A stretch of DNA of 64,000 nt from Streptomyces umbrinus (lineage in GTDB: Bacteria; Actinomycetota; Actinomycetes; Streptomycetales; Streptomycetaceae): assembly GCF_030817415.1 (NCBI RefSeq), contig NZ_JAUSZI010000002.1:9176001-9240000 (forward strand), in the 5' to 3' direction. Below the pieces are notes generated by a model, which worked only from the letters and a program-made list of their open reading frames with translations, searched no databases and was not told the origin of the DNA. Of the stretch, positions 17,499 to 28,176 are shown piece after piece; the stretch's first letter is position 1, and the number at the start of each line of letters is the position of its first letter. The translations under genes and the position numbers were made by a program.

Positions 17499-20400
17499 CG
17501 ACCTCCGCCGCTCAGGACTCCCAGGCGGCCGAGCAGGCCGCCGCCGAGCGCCGCCGCAAACGCAAGGAGCGCGCGGCGAAGAACCGCGCGCCCGAGCCGA
17601 AGAACATCGTCAGCGGGGCCGGGCAGCCGCTGGACGCCGGTGTGCGCCGGGAACTGGAGGAGCAGCTCGGCCACGACCTGGGATCCGTACGTCTGCACAC
17701 CGACCGCGACGCGGGTGCGCTCACCGGCATGCTGGGTGCGGACGCGGTGGCGGTGGGCCAGGACATCTTCTTCGGCGAGGGCCAGTACCGGCCGGGCACG
17801 GAGCAGGGCCTTGCCCTGCTCGCGCACGAGCTGCTGCACACGATCCAACACCCGTTCGCCAGCGGCACGTTGACGGCAGGCCGCGACCTGGGCCGGGTCA
17901 GCGCGCCGCACGAGGCGGCCGAGCGCGCCGCAGAGGACACCGCCCAGGCCGTGGCGCGCGGCGAGCAGGCACCCGAGGTCGCCCCGGAGGCCAGCACACC
18001 GGCGTGGATGCGCTACACCACCGTCCACGCCGACCGCAATCGGCTCGAGCACCTCGACCCCGCCACGCTGGTCGACCGCCTCGCCAACACGGTCGTCCGG
18101 TCGCTCCGCACCGACCCGACGGACAGCGCGCAGCGCGTCCGCGCCTCCCTGGCCCAGCTGTCGGAGGAGCTTCAGGAGCGCGTACTTGATCGCCTGGAGC
18201 ACCGGCTGCTCTCCTCCGAGCACGACTTCGTGCTGGACCTGGTCACGGAGATCGACGAGGACGGCCGGGCGGAGAGCGAGGCCACCGCCCGGCAGCGCGG
18301 CCTTCTCGCTCCGGAGGTCGAGGAGGACACGGCCGACGACGTACGGGCGGAGCGGGAGAAGGAGCAGGAGGCCGCCCGGGAGGAGCAGCAGCGCACCGAG
18401 AGGACGGGGCCCGCTCCCGGCCCGGAGAAGCAGGCCGTCGACGGGGCCGGAGCCGGGGACACCGCTCCCGCCGCGGGCAGTACGCCGGAGAACGCGGGCG
18501 GCACGATCCCGCAGGGCGGTACTCCGGGCGCGGACGCAGGGAAGGCCGAGGACGAGAAGGAGTCCGACCCCCGGACGGGTGGGGACGCGTCCAGCCCCAG
18601 GGGGGACGGCGAGCAGGCCGCTTCGCCCGCCGCGCAGTCGGAGCAGAAGGCGGGGCAGCAGGAGTCCGCGGCCGGCGGGAAGGCCGGAGCACGGGCGGCC
18701 GGGAAGCAGGGCGAGAAGTCCGGCGCGGAGAAGAACGGACAGCAGGGGCAGCGGCAGGACAAGGGGAAGCAGGGCGGCGGGAAGGACGGCGACCGGGCCG
18801 AGGCGAAGCAGGCCGAGGAGAAGGCCAGGAAGGAAGCCGGCCAGGAGGAGGCGGCGGGTCCGCGCGCCGAAGACGAGGCCGCCGCCAAGGCCCGCGAGAG
18901 CGCCGCCGCGGCCGAGGCGGCCAAGAAGGACGAGCCGGGCCGCGACGAGGGCACCCCCATGGACGCGGGCAGGGGCCGAGGGTTTCCCCGGCCGCGCCGG
19001 CACGCTGGACGGGGCCCGCGCCCAGGACCAGGAGGACGAGGAGACGCGGGAGGAGTCCGCCGGCCAGGGCGGTGACTCCGAGGTGGAGGTCGGCGGCGGG
19101 GAGGAGAGCGCCTGGGACGTCAAGCTCAGGCCGGAGGACTTCCTGCCGGAGCAGGACCTCGACGTGTCGAACGTTCCGACCTCCGACCAGATCGATGAGT
19201 CCGCCGCGAACTCTGTCCCGCCCACCCCCACCTTTCCCGCTCCGCCGCCGACCAGGGCCGACAAGGTCCATGCGGAACGTGAGCAGGAGGACCAGGAGGA
19301 CGCCGAGCGCGAGGCGGCGGCGGAGAAGGACGACCCGGGCACCGAGGACTCCCCGCCCGTGCCGGGCGCCGAGGAGGAGGCCGCTGAGCAGCGCCGCCGT
19401 ACGGAGAGCGAGCTCGACCCCGAGGAGAAGTCCGGGCCGAAGCCCGCGCCGGGCGTCGCCTCCAAGGACCTCAAGCAGGGCGACGACCCCAAGGCCGGTC
19501 CGGTCGCTGCCGAGGCCACCGCGCAGGAGGCCAAGGACCGTTCGAAGGAGACCGGCGGCAACACGGCCGAGCAGGCCGCCAAGGAGGAGAAGGGCACCCC
19601 GACCGCGGGCGGACCGGGTGACAAGGCGTCGGGCGGCGGAAAGGACTCCGCGCAGACCCGCTCCGACACCTCGGCCACCGAGTCCCCGACGGACTCGGCC
19701 AGGAAGGGCTCCGAGGGCGAGAAGGCGGCTTCCGACGAGGGGGCCACGGGAGCGGCGAAGGCCGAGCAGTCCCCTGGCCCGCAGGAGTCGAAGGGGCCCA
19801 AGGACCAGGGCGGGAGCGGCACTTCGGACGGTTCGGCGTCCGGCGGTGGCACGACCGACTCCGACAGCTCGGCCGATACGGGTGCGACATCGCCGTCCAG
19901 CCTCGCTTCCTCCGACGGGGGTAACTCTGGCTCGGACACGGGGAGTTCAAGCCCAGGTACGGAGTCCCGCTCCCCCTCCCGTACGGAGAAGTCGAGCCCC
20001 GGGGCCCAGGAAGCGCGGACGGAGAAGCCGAAGGAACAGGCTCCGCAGCCGGAGAGCAAGGCGGACGGCCAGGCCGAATCCGCGGGCGGGGACGACTCCG
20101 GCTCCCGGGCCGCTCCCGCGGCTGCGCGCGGTGGCGGTGGCGGGTCGAAGGGCGGAGCCAAGGGGAGCGCGGCCAAGGGGAAGAAGGCGTCCAAGGCGGC
20201 GCCGGACCTCTCGGGTGGCTCCCCCGAGGAGGGCCTTTCCGCCGCGTCGAACCTCAAGCCGCACCAGGCCGTCGAGGCGATGGACAGCGTCGGCGGCGCC
20301 GTGGACAAGGACGTCGGCAAGGAGCACAAGCAGCTGGCGGCCAAGCCGCCCGCCATGGACCGCCCTTCCGGCGCCCCGAAGACCCTGCACGGCGCGCCGG

Positions 20401-23400
20401 ACTCCGAGGAGGCGGCGCAGTACAACGAGGACAAGGCCAGTCGAGCCGACGACGCGAAGGACGAGAAGGCCGAGGTCAAGGGCGAGAAGAAGCCGGAAGG
20501 CAAGATCGACGCCGAGGAGATGGAGGAGCCGGACTTCTTCGACCAGGTCGGGATGATGGCCGGCTACGTCATCGGCGGGATCGGCGACTGGCTCGGCTTC
20601 GATGTGACGGCGGAGGACCTGGCCGCGCAGTTCGCCGGGATGCCCACCAAGGACGAGGCCATGAAGGAGGCGCAGAACGGCACCGCCCCGGGCGTCGACA
20701 TGAAGGGCCAGGCCGACGACAAGGCCGAGGAACAGGGCGGCAACACCGACGACAAGAGCCAGGAGGCCGCCGAGACCGGCGCCGACGACGCCGGTCGCAG
20801 GATGGGCGAGGACCAGGTCTACCCGGACGCGCCGAAGGAACGGCTCGAGGGGAAGGTGCCGGCCGAGCAGGGCGGCAGGTCGCAGGTCGGCGGCGGCGGA
20901 GCGGGCACCGGTGCGGTGCCTCCCGAAGCGGCCTCCGAAGTGGCCGAGCACGAGCGCAAGCCACAGTTCAAGAAGGCCCTGAGCGACGGCCGCCAGGACA
21001 TGGGCAAGGGCCGGGAGAAGAAGACTCAGGACACCCGCACGTCCCAGGACAGGCACAAGCGGCAGGTCGACAAGGAAGTCCAGTCCAACACCAAGGAGCA
21101 GACGGGCAAGCGCGAGGGCGTCCTGACGGACGTGGACAAGCAGCGCTCCGACTGGACCAAGGAGCAGGACGAAGAGCTCAAGAAGCTCGGCACGAAGAAG
21201 TCCGACCGCGAGAAGAAGATCCGCGACGACGTCAAGAAGGAGGAGGAGGACACCGACAAGGACGTCGGCAAGGAGAAGGAGACCAGCGACAAGGACATCA
21301 AGGACAAGGGCGACAAGGCCGAGGAGGACGCGGGGAAGAAGAAGGACGAGAACGTCGACGACTCCAAGGGCTGGCTCTCCAAGACGCTCGACTGGATCAA
21401 AGAGAAGTTCATCGAGCTGCGGGACAAGATCGTCCAGATCATCAAGGACGCCCGCAACGCGATCGTCGAAGCGCTGAAGAGCTTCAAGGAGACGGTCGAG
21501 GGCTGGATCAACGCGGCCCGCGAGGGCATCGTCGAGATGATCAAGAAGTTCATCGAGGACCTGATCGAGTTCGTCACGTCCTTGGTGGAAGCGGTCATCG
21601 AGATCGCCCGCCGTATACGCAAGTTCATCGCGGACCTCATCAAGGCGGCGATCGCGCTCGTCAACAGGCTCGCCACGGTGCTGAGGCAGATCATGAACGA
21701 TCTGCTGGAGTCCATCGCGAAACTCCTCAGCGACATCCTGAACGTCCTGAAGAAAATGCTCCTGGACGTCCTGAACGCGTGCAAGGAAGCCCTCAAGGCG
21801 GTCCTCGACTTCGCCACGAAGTTCATCGCCGCATTCGGCGAGTTCATGATGATCCTGGTCGACATCCTCGCGGATCCGGGCGGCTGGCTGAGCGGTGCGA
21901 AGAACTCCGCGTACGACGGCGCGAAGAACCACCTCTTCAACGAGGTGAAGAGCGCGGTCAAGCAGTGGTTCAACGACAAGGTCAAGGAGATCACCGGCCT
22001 GACCGAAGCCGTCTGGAACAAGCTCATGAAGGGCGGCTGGACCCTCGACAAGATCGCCAAGGAGGTGTGGGACGCGATCGTCCCCCAACTCCCGTTCATC
22101 ATCGGCGAGATCGTCATCACGAAGGTCCTTGCGAAGCTGATCCCCGGCGCCGGCTGGGGCGCGGCCATCCTGGAGGCCATCCAGGCCGCGATCGGCTCAC
22201 TGGGCGAGATCCTCAAGGCTGTCGGCGCCGTCATCACCTGGCTGAAGTCCGTACGCCAGGGCGGCGCGGGCGTCCTCTTCGCCAAGGCGATAGCGGCGGG
22301 AATCGTCGTCCTGCTGGAAATGGCCTACGAGCTGATCCTCAGCGGCATCGGCAAGTACGTGTCGAAGGTAGGCAAGCGGCTCAAGGGCGTCGCCGCCAAC
22401 ATGGGCAAGGACAAGGGCGGCGGCAAGGACAAGGGCAAGGACGGGCAGGGCGGGGACGACAAGGGTGGAGACAAGGGCGGCGACAGGAGCGCGCCTGCGT
22501 CGACGGCACCCAAGCCGAATCCGGTGACGACGCCTCCCGGCAAGAAGTCCCAGGACGCGTCGGGCAGGCCGAAGGACCAGGCCGGTCCGGGTAGGCCGAA
22601 GGACCAGACCTCTCCCGGCAAACCCAAGGACAAGGACGGCCCGGCCAGGCCGAACGACAAGGACGCGCCGGCCAAGCCCAAGGACACTCAGGCCCCGTCC
22701 CCCGAGCCCACGAAGCCCACGAAGCCCACGGGTCCCACGAACAAGAACGACAAGGGCAACGGCAAGACCGACACCCCGAGCGACAAGTCGACGAGGCCGA
22801 CGCCGCCGACGTCCAAGGACAGGAACGGCAACCCGAAGAACGCGGACGCGAGCGACAGGAAGGACACGCAGCCGACTCCGTCCCCGAAGCCCACAACACC
22901 GAAGCCGGGCAAGGGTGACGGCCCGGACAACACGAAGAAGGACAGCCCGAAGGGGAACGAGGACAAGGCGCAGGACCCCAACAACAAGCGCCCCGACCGC
23001 GACTCCAAGAAGGACGACTCCGGCGGCGGCGGCAAGAAGGACACCGACGGGTCCGGCACGAAAGACAGGACCGATTCGGACGGGAAGGACGGGCCCGGGA
23101 AGAAGGACTCGGACGGGTCCGGCAGGAAGGACACGGACGACAAGGGCAGGAGCGACGGCCCAGCACGCCCCCGCCCCGGCAAGGACGGCCCAGGCAGGCC
23201 CAAGTCCAAGGAGGAGAAGGACAGGAAGGAAAAGGAAGAGGAGGACTCCAAGGACGATCGGTTGCCCGCGATCGTGGCAAGGATTCGGCCTCCACTGCGC
23301 CGGAAGATGCGTCACGGCATCCCCCTTTCCACGTACCTCGCTGTCCTGGAGGCATACAAGCTCCGCTATCGGCTCACCGGACTCAGGCCTGGCGGCGGCG

Positions 23401-24320
23401 ACCCCTTCACTCTCGTCGCATCCCTGAGGTATTCGCTCCCTGTGCTCGACGGCGACTATTCGGAGCCCCGGTCCCAGCCGCATGTCTACAACCAACCTCC
23501 CGGCGCGCCGGCCGCGGGACTTCCGGAACCGAAGATGCCCGCGTGGACCAGCGCCAGGGCAAGCAGCATCGAAGCCGAGTTCCTGAGCCACAAGCGCAAA
23601 CCGAAGGGGCGTGCGCCCGGCAACGCAATGCCGCCGGGCTGGGCCTACCTCATCGATCCCGCCAACAGCCATCTCTGGGGAGAGCGAGGGGCGTGGGTGA
23701 GAGCGCACCTCCTCCCGGACCGACTGGGCGGGTGGAACTCCGAGAACAACCTCGTGCCGGCTCGGCGCGGCGTGAACAAGGACCTGGAACTGAACCTGGA
23801 GAAGCCAGCTTACGACGCCAGCATGAAGGATCCCATCTGGTACGAATCCAAGGTGGTATTCGGAAACACCGGAGTGATCAGGTCGGGGCCCGACGTACCG
23901 ATCAAGCACATCCCGACCCAGATCACCTCCACATACGGCAGGCATGAGAAGAAGCACGGTCAATCCGGTGACCGCCGAACTCACTGGAATCGACTGGGCG
24001 TCGAGAAGTCCTACACGCTCGACATTGAGCGACCGCAACAGGACGAGGGGAAAAAGCTCCACATCAACACATACGGGGACACGCAGATCAAGACCTGGCT
24101 CAAAATCCCGAAGAGCCTGGCGAAACACATCAAGGATCAGCGTGACCTAACGCCCGGAAAGGAGTTCGCCGACCTCCGCGACTTCAGGAAGGAAATGCGC
24201 GACCGGCAGAGAAGGAGCGGGCCCGGCTCGCTCCCCAAGCTACAAGACGCGATTGACCAACTGGCCTTGCTCCAACGCAAGGGAGAGGTCGAGTGGACCA
24301 AGCTCCACAGGGAAAAGTGA
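17495..24320 (+). CDS. Giant DUF4157 protein: tape-measure/effector with C-terminal nuclease toxin (one frameshift)
   Basis: Two frames join to one protein of about 2,274 aa. The first frame (17495-19075) and second (open through 24320) meet near 18975-18990, in a G-rich run where one extra base (or two missing) is needed. Order: DUF4157 domain at residues 30-140, with HELLHTIQH (111-119), an HExxH zinc-site pattern; a long Glu/Lys/Gly/Ala-rich region; a charged coiled coil (about 1170-1290); amphipathic and hydrophobic helices (about 1290-1630); a Lys/Asp/Pro/Gly linker (about 1630-1925); and a folded C-terminal domain (about 1925-2274). That last domain has RAHLLPDRLGG and NNLVPARRGVN, a His-Me-finger (DNA/RNA non-specific) nuclease pattern with candidate His near 2071. 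It is the only tape-measure candidate in the locus. The next gene may encode its immunity protein. Confidence 0.8.
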
Positions 24321-24327
24321 GGACCGA

Positions 24328-24990
24328 ATGCTTCCATACGAGCGCCGTTTGCTCGATGCCATCGACGAGGTGCGTGAATCGCCGTTCTGCGAGGTCATGT
24401 ACGAGGAGCTGGGCCCGGGCGCTGCCCGTCGGGACCCCATGGGCATCTTCGATCTGATGGCGGAGGACGGTATTGAGCTCACCGAGCGCATCAAGGAAGC
24501 ACTCTTCCCGCACCGCTTCATGGCGTTGCACTGGGCTTCCGCTCAACCGGAACTGGTCGGCGACTTCAGGGTGATGAACATCAGCGCCAGCAGCGAGGAA
24601 AGACTCCTCAACCTGGATGACCATGCCTGGTACGAAAGCGACAAGGCGCTCCTGTCGGAACTCACGATCCTCGATGACGCTTCCCGGGGCGGCAGCGGCC
24701 AATTGACCACGATGCGGTTCCTGCCAGGCGTGCCGAGTCCGGAGATCTGGTACCTCGACAGGTTCCACACCTTCGTCAAGCTCGACATGGACTACCGCGA
24801 CTACCTCGACAACCTCATTGTCACCAAGGGAGTCATCGGCTGGCAGTACCTCTTCGCCGATGTCCCGCTCGGCGCCGACGAGTTCGGCAACACCCTGGAT
24901 GATCTCAGGACCATGCTGCGAGTCTTCCCGGAACAGTTCCCGGATCACGACTACGCGCCTCTGCAAGAACGCCTGGAGGCCCGCCTGTGA
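24328..24990 (+). CDS. Putative immunity protein for the DUF4157-fused nuclease
   Basis: 220 aa, starting 7 bp after the toxin stop, with GAGGA overlapping that stop. It is acidic, with no signal peptide or membrane helix. Motifs include FMALHWASAQPELVGDFRVMNI, GQLTTMRFLPGVPSPEIWYLDR and DYLDNLIVTKGVIGWQYLFADV; the last resembles SUKH/SMI1-type immunity proteins in pattern, but I cannot assign the family. The base composition is lower in GC at third positions than the structural genes and matches the toxin module just upstream. It interrupts an otherwise structural operon and overlaps the next gene by 4 bp. An immunity role is inferred from position and composition. Confidence 0.6.
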   Translation: MLPYERRLLDAIDEVRESPFCEVMYEELGPGAARRDPMGIFDLMAEDGIELTERIKEALFPHRFMALHWASAQPELVGDFRVMNISASSEERLLNLDDHAWYESDKALLSELTILDDASRGGSGQLTTMRFLPGVPSPEIWYLDRFHTFVKLDMDYRDYLDNLIVTKGVIGWQYLFADVPLGADEFGNTLDDLRTMLRVFPEQFPDHDYAPLQERLEARL

Positions 24991-25688
24991 CCCGCTACGC
25001 AGACATCCCCAAGCCCATCCGTTCCGGAATTGTCGTGGTCGACCACGACCGAGGCACGCCCCAGCGGATCATCGTGCTTCAGTTCAACCCGGACACCCTG
25101 GAACGCAGCCTCAGTCCCCAGTCGGCGGGAGGCAGTGGCGACTCCGGTGGAGGCGGTAGCGGGACCGGAGACCGGAATGAGGCCCTGCGCCTCAAGGGCC
25201 CCGCCCAGGAGACCTGGAAGTTCACCGCCGAGATCGACGCGACCGATCAGTTCGAGGTTGCCGCACCCGACGGAATTCACCCGCAACTCGCCACCCTCGA
25301 AATGCTGGTGCAGCCCACGACCCAGCAGATACGGGACGCCTCGCGGTTGTCCCAGAAGGGGGCCATCGAGATCAGCCCGATCGAGATGCCGTTGACGCTG
25401 TTCACGTGGGGGAGCAAGCGGGTGATGCCCGTGCGGCTCACCGAGCTGTCCATCAACGAGTCCGCCTTCGACGTGAACCTCAACCCGATCCGGGCCTCGC
25501 TCAGCATCGGGCTGAAGGTGCTCACCGTCAGCGACCTCCCGGCCGGACACCGAGGCGCCGACCTGTACATGGCCCACCTCGCCCAGAAGGAACGCCTCGC
25601 GGCGGCCGCCCGCCGAGGCAGCCTCGGCGGACTCGGCCTCACCGGCGGGGACATCGGCGGCACGGCAACACTGAGCGGAAGGGGCTGA
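24987..25688 (+). CDS. Tube initiator/LysM-type protein (Afp7-like, CIS_tube family)
   Basis: 233 aa, ATGA-overlapping the immunity gene. IIVLQFNPDTLERSLSPQ near the N-terminus is the characteristic start of CIS tube-type proteins. It is followed by ETWKFTAEIDATDQF, TLEMLVQPTTQQ, PLTLFTWGSKRVMPVRLTELSINESAFDVNLNPIRASLSI, again typical. In Afp/PVC this protein sits between hub and first tube ring and starts tube growth. A Gly/Ser-rich insertion lies at about residues 45-60. The C-terminus is Gly-rich and short, with no obvious LysM repeat; the LysM-like part is the next gene. Confidence 0.88.
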   Translation: MTRYADIPKPIRSGIVVVDHDRGTPQRIIVLQFNPDTLERSLSPQSAGGSGDSGGGGSGTGDRNEALRLKGPAQETWKFTAEIDATDQFEVAAPDGIHPQLATLEMLVQPTTQQIRDASRLSQKGAIEISPIEMPLTLFTWGSKRVMPVRLTELSINESAFDVNLNPIRASLSIGLKVLTVSDLPAGHRGADLYMAHLAQKERLAAAARRGSLGGLGLTGGDIGGTATLSGRG

Positions 25689-25698
25689 GGCAGAGGCC

Positions 25699-26079
25699 AT
25701 GGCCGACATCGAGCCGTACGAGAACGCCCTGGACGCGATCCCGGGTGCCCACCCCTACCCCCGCACCAGCCGCTACCACGACGCCGAGATCGGGATCCAC
25801 CGACAGGCGGACGGGACCGAAGTCCGGTACACCAAGCGCCGGTTGCTGCCCCCGTTGGCCGAGACCGAGGACGAGGGCCAGAGCCACACCGTCAGCAGCG
25901 GCGAGCGCCCCGACCTCCTCGGGCAGCGCTACTTCGGCGACCCCGCCCAGTGGTGGCAGATCGCCGACGCCAACCCCGTACTCGATCCACGGGAGTTGAC
26001 CGACGAGGCGGGCAACGTCATCGAGGTGCCGCTCGCCGGCGGCTTCCCGCGGGCGGACCGGGGAGACCGGCGTGTCTGA
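25699..26079 (+). CDS. LysM/tail protein X-like baseplate protein
   Basis: 126 aa. SGERPDLLGQRYFGDPAQWWQIADANPVLDP is a LysM-like segment of the phage tail protein X type, ending in NVIEVPL. In contractile systems such small proteins bind the hub and may contact peptidoglycan or stabilise the hub-tube joint. The gene lies 10 bp after the tube initiator and overlaps the hub gene by 8 bp, consistent with co-assembly. Confidence 0.85.
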   Translation: MADIEPYENALDAIPGAHPYPRTSRYHDAEIGIHRQADGTEVRYTKRRLLPPLAETEDEGQSHTVSSGERPDLLGQRYFGDPAQWWQIADANPVLDPRELTDEAGNVIEVPLAGGFPRADRGDRRV

Positions 26080-27211
26080 ACTCCCCGTGGGCCGGGGCCC
26101 CGTACACATCACCCTCCAGATGGGACCGAAGCTCACCCGGCCCGTCCAGGCGGAGGTGACGGAAGCCCTGCTCTCCGCCCAGATCACCGCCACCGCGGGA
26201 GAACGCAGCGGCTTCCAGCTCGCCTTCGACCTCACCAAGAACGGGCTCATCAACCGCACCCTGCTCCCGGAGGGGTTCTTCGACCCGAAGACCCGCGTCA
26301 TCGTCTCCGTGAGTGTGAAAGGCACGCCCGAGGTACTCCTCGACGGCCTGATCGTGCGGCAGGAGGTGGGCGCCAGCAACCAGCCGGGCCACTCCACGCT
26401 CACCGTCACCGGCGAGGACCTGAGCCTCCTCATGGACCTGGAGGAGCGCACCGACCGCTACCCCAACCTCCCTCCCTCCCAGCGCGTCCTGGCCATCCTG
26501 CGCCGGTACTCCGACTACGGCATCCGGCCGGACGTCTACACGGAGAAGGTGTCCCAGCCCCCGCACCAGGACCTCCGCGTCCACTACCAGACGGGCACCG
26601 ACCTCCAGTACGTCAACGAGCTGGCCCGCGCCAACGGCTACACGTTCTATCTGGAGCCCGGCCCCAACCCGGGCCAGTCGTCCGCCCGTTGGGGCCCCGA
26701 GGTCAGGCTCGGCATCCGCCAGCACGCCCTCAACGTCAACATGGACAACAACTCCACCGTCGACCAGCTGACGTTCGCGTACGACGGCACGGCGCGGGAG
26801 GAACCGCAGGCCCGCTGGCAGGACCCCGGCACCCGGCAGTCCACGCTGCTCCCGCAGCCGCCGATCAGCCCGCTGCGTCCGCCCCTCGGCAAGCGGCCGA
26901 CCCCGGCGCTCAAGCGCAGGACGCTGGCCGGTACCGCCAAGCAGCAGCGCGAGCAGGCCGAGGCCGAACTCCTCGCCAGGGCCGCCGTGTCCGCCGACGT
27001 CATCTCGGGCTCCGGCTCGCTCGACGTCAACCGGCACGGATACCTCCTCCAGCCCCGCCAACTGGTCGGCGTGCGCGGGTCGGGGCGGGCGTACGACGGC
27101 GACTACTACGTCAAGTCCGTCACGCACATGCTGCGCCCGGGCTCGTACCAGCAGAACTTCACCCTCTCCAGGGAGGGTCTCGAAGCCCGCAGCGCCTACG
27201 TCAGGCCCTGA
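26072..27211 (+). CDS. Baseplate hub protein (gp27/late control D, VgrG-N-like)
   Basis: 379 aa from GTG 26072. It shows the late-control-D/hub order: N-terminal beta domain (FQLAFDLTKNGLINRTLLPEGFFDPKTRVIVSV), LTVTGEDLSLLMDLEERTDRYPN, an LQYVNELARANGYTFYLEPG segment and a C-terminal SGSLDVNRHGYLLQPRQLVGVRGSGRAYDGDYYVKSVTHML. The trimeric hub joins tube and spike. Here the spike OB-fold is a separate gene, unlike fused VgrG/Afp8. It is preceded by GGGGAGA. Confidence 0.92.
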   Translation: MSELPVGRGPVHITLQMGPKLTRPVQAEVTEALLSAQITATAGERSGFQLAFDLTKNGLINRTLLPEGFFDPKTRVIVSVSVKGTPEVLLDGLIVRQEVGASNQPGHSTLTVTGEDLSLLMDLEERTDRYPNLPPSQRVLAILRRYSDYGIRPDVYTEKVSQPPHQDLRVHYQTGTDLQYVNELARANGYTFYLEPGPNPGQSSARWGPEVRLGIRQHALNVNMDNNSTVDQLTFAYDGTAREEPQARWQDPGTRQSTLLPQPPISPLRPPLGKRPTPALKRRTLAGTAKQQREQAEAELLARAAVSADVISGSGSLDVNRHGYLLQPRQLVGVRGSGRAYDGDYYVKSVTHMLRPGSYQQNFTLSREGLEARSAYVRP

Positions 27212-27265
27212 CCCACAACCGCACGCACGGCCCCGCAACACCCCACAGAGCAGGAGCAGTTCAGC

Positions 27266-27802
27266 ATGGCGGCAACCGGCAATCGCTACCTCGGCAAGTT
27301 CCGCGGCCGGGTGATCGACAACAACGACCCGCTGCACATCGGGCGGATCACCGTCGAGGTCCCGGACGTCCTCGGCGACGAGCCGTCGACGTGGGCGCTG
27401 CCCTGTCTGCCGTTCACCGGGCCGGAGGCGGGGCAGTTCGTGGTGCCGCCGCCGGGAGCGGGTGTGTGGGTCGAGTTCGAGCAGGGGGATCCCAGCTTCC
27501 CCGTGTGGACGGGGTGCTGGTACGGCGACCAGAGCGAGCTGCCGCCGGACGCGCGCCGCCTGGTCCAGCCGGCCTCGCAGGCCAAACCGGTCGTGGTGCA
27601 GACGCCCGGGGCGCACAAGATCGTGATGAGCGATCCGCCTGGCGCGGACCAGGGAATCCTGCTCCAGGCCCAGGGCGGCGCCTACATCCGCATCACCAAG
27701 GAAGCCGTGGTCATCGCGACCGGTGCGGGCGCCGAGGTCCTGCTGCGCGGCAACCAAGTGACGATCAACGAGGGCCAGTTGACCGTGCTCTCGAAGCGAT
27801 AG
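27266..27802 (+). CDS. Baseplate spike protein with gp5/gpV OB-fold
   Basis: 178 aa. FRGRVIDNNDPLHIGRITVEVPDVLG and FVVPPPGAGVWVEFEQGDPSFPVWTGCWYGD form the OB-fold of gp5/gpV spikes. The C-terminal ILLQAQGGAYIRITKEAVVIATGAGAEVLLRGNQVTINEGQL is the beginning of a beta-helical needle. It sits at the tip of the tube below the hub. GGAGCAG gives a ribosome site. The next gene supplies the terminal cone. Confidence 0.92.
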   Translation: MAATGNRYLGKFRGRVIDNNDPLHIGRITVEVPDVLGDEPSTWALPCLPFTGPEAGQFVVPPPGAGVWVEFEQGDPSFPVWTGCWYGDQSELPPDARRLVQPASQAKPVVVQTPGAHKIVMSDPPGADQGILLQAQGGAYIRITKEAVVIATGAGAEVLLRGNQVTINEGQLTVLSKR

Positions 27803-27822
27803 GAAGACGGGGGACGAATCAA

Positions 27823-28176
27823 GTGTCCAGCGCAACAGGGGCATCCGGCGGTCTGCTCGGCACCGGTGCCGTGATCAGCTGCCCGCACGGCGGCCGCGCC
27901 ACCACCGCCACCACATCCACCTCCGCCGTGCTCATGGACGGCATGCCCGTCGCCACGGCCGAGCACGGGTACGCCGTCACCGGCTGCCCGCACACCGTCG
28001 ACGGGGTGCCCGTGCCGTGCGTCTCCGTCCGCTGGACGGCCGACGGCTCCGGCGTCACGGTCGGCGGCGCGTCCGTGCTGCTCGACACCTGCGCGGCCGA
28101 GTGCTTCACGGCGGCCTTCGTGCCGCAGGGGCCGCCCGTCGTCCAGGCCGAGCGCCGGAAGGTGGCCGTCCGATGA
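27823..28176 (+). CDS. PAAR-like spike tip protein
   Basis: 117 aa from GTG 27823. The pattern is GTGAVISCPHGGRA, then ATAEHGYAVTGCPHTVDGVPVPCVSVRW, VGGASVLLDTCAAEC. It has conserved Cys/His positions suited to a metal site at the cone tip, as in PAAR-like proteins (DUF4280-type). It would sharpen the spike. The short length leaves no room for an effector extension. It overlaps the gp25 gene by 4 bp. Confidence 0.85.
   Translation: MSSATGASGGLLGTGAVISCPHGGRATTATTSTSAVLMDGMPVATAEHGYAVTGCPHTVDGVPVPCVSVRWTADGSGVTVGGASVLLDTCAAECFTAAFVPQGPPVVQAERRKVAVR

Noticed and set aside
18950..19000. Programmed ribosomal frameshift of the phage tail-assembly kind
   Set aside because: No slippery X XXY YYZ heptamer or downstream structure is evident at the join, and the first frame continues only briefly. 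An indel or sequencing error is simpler.
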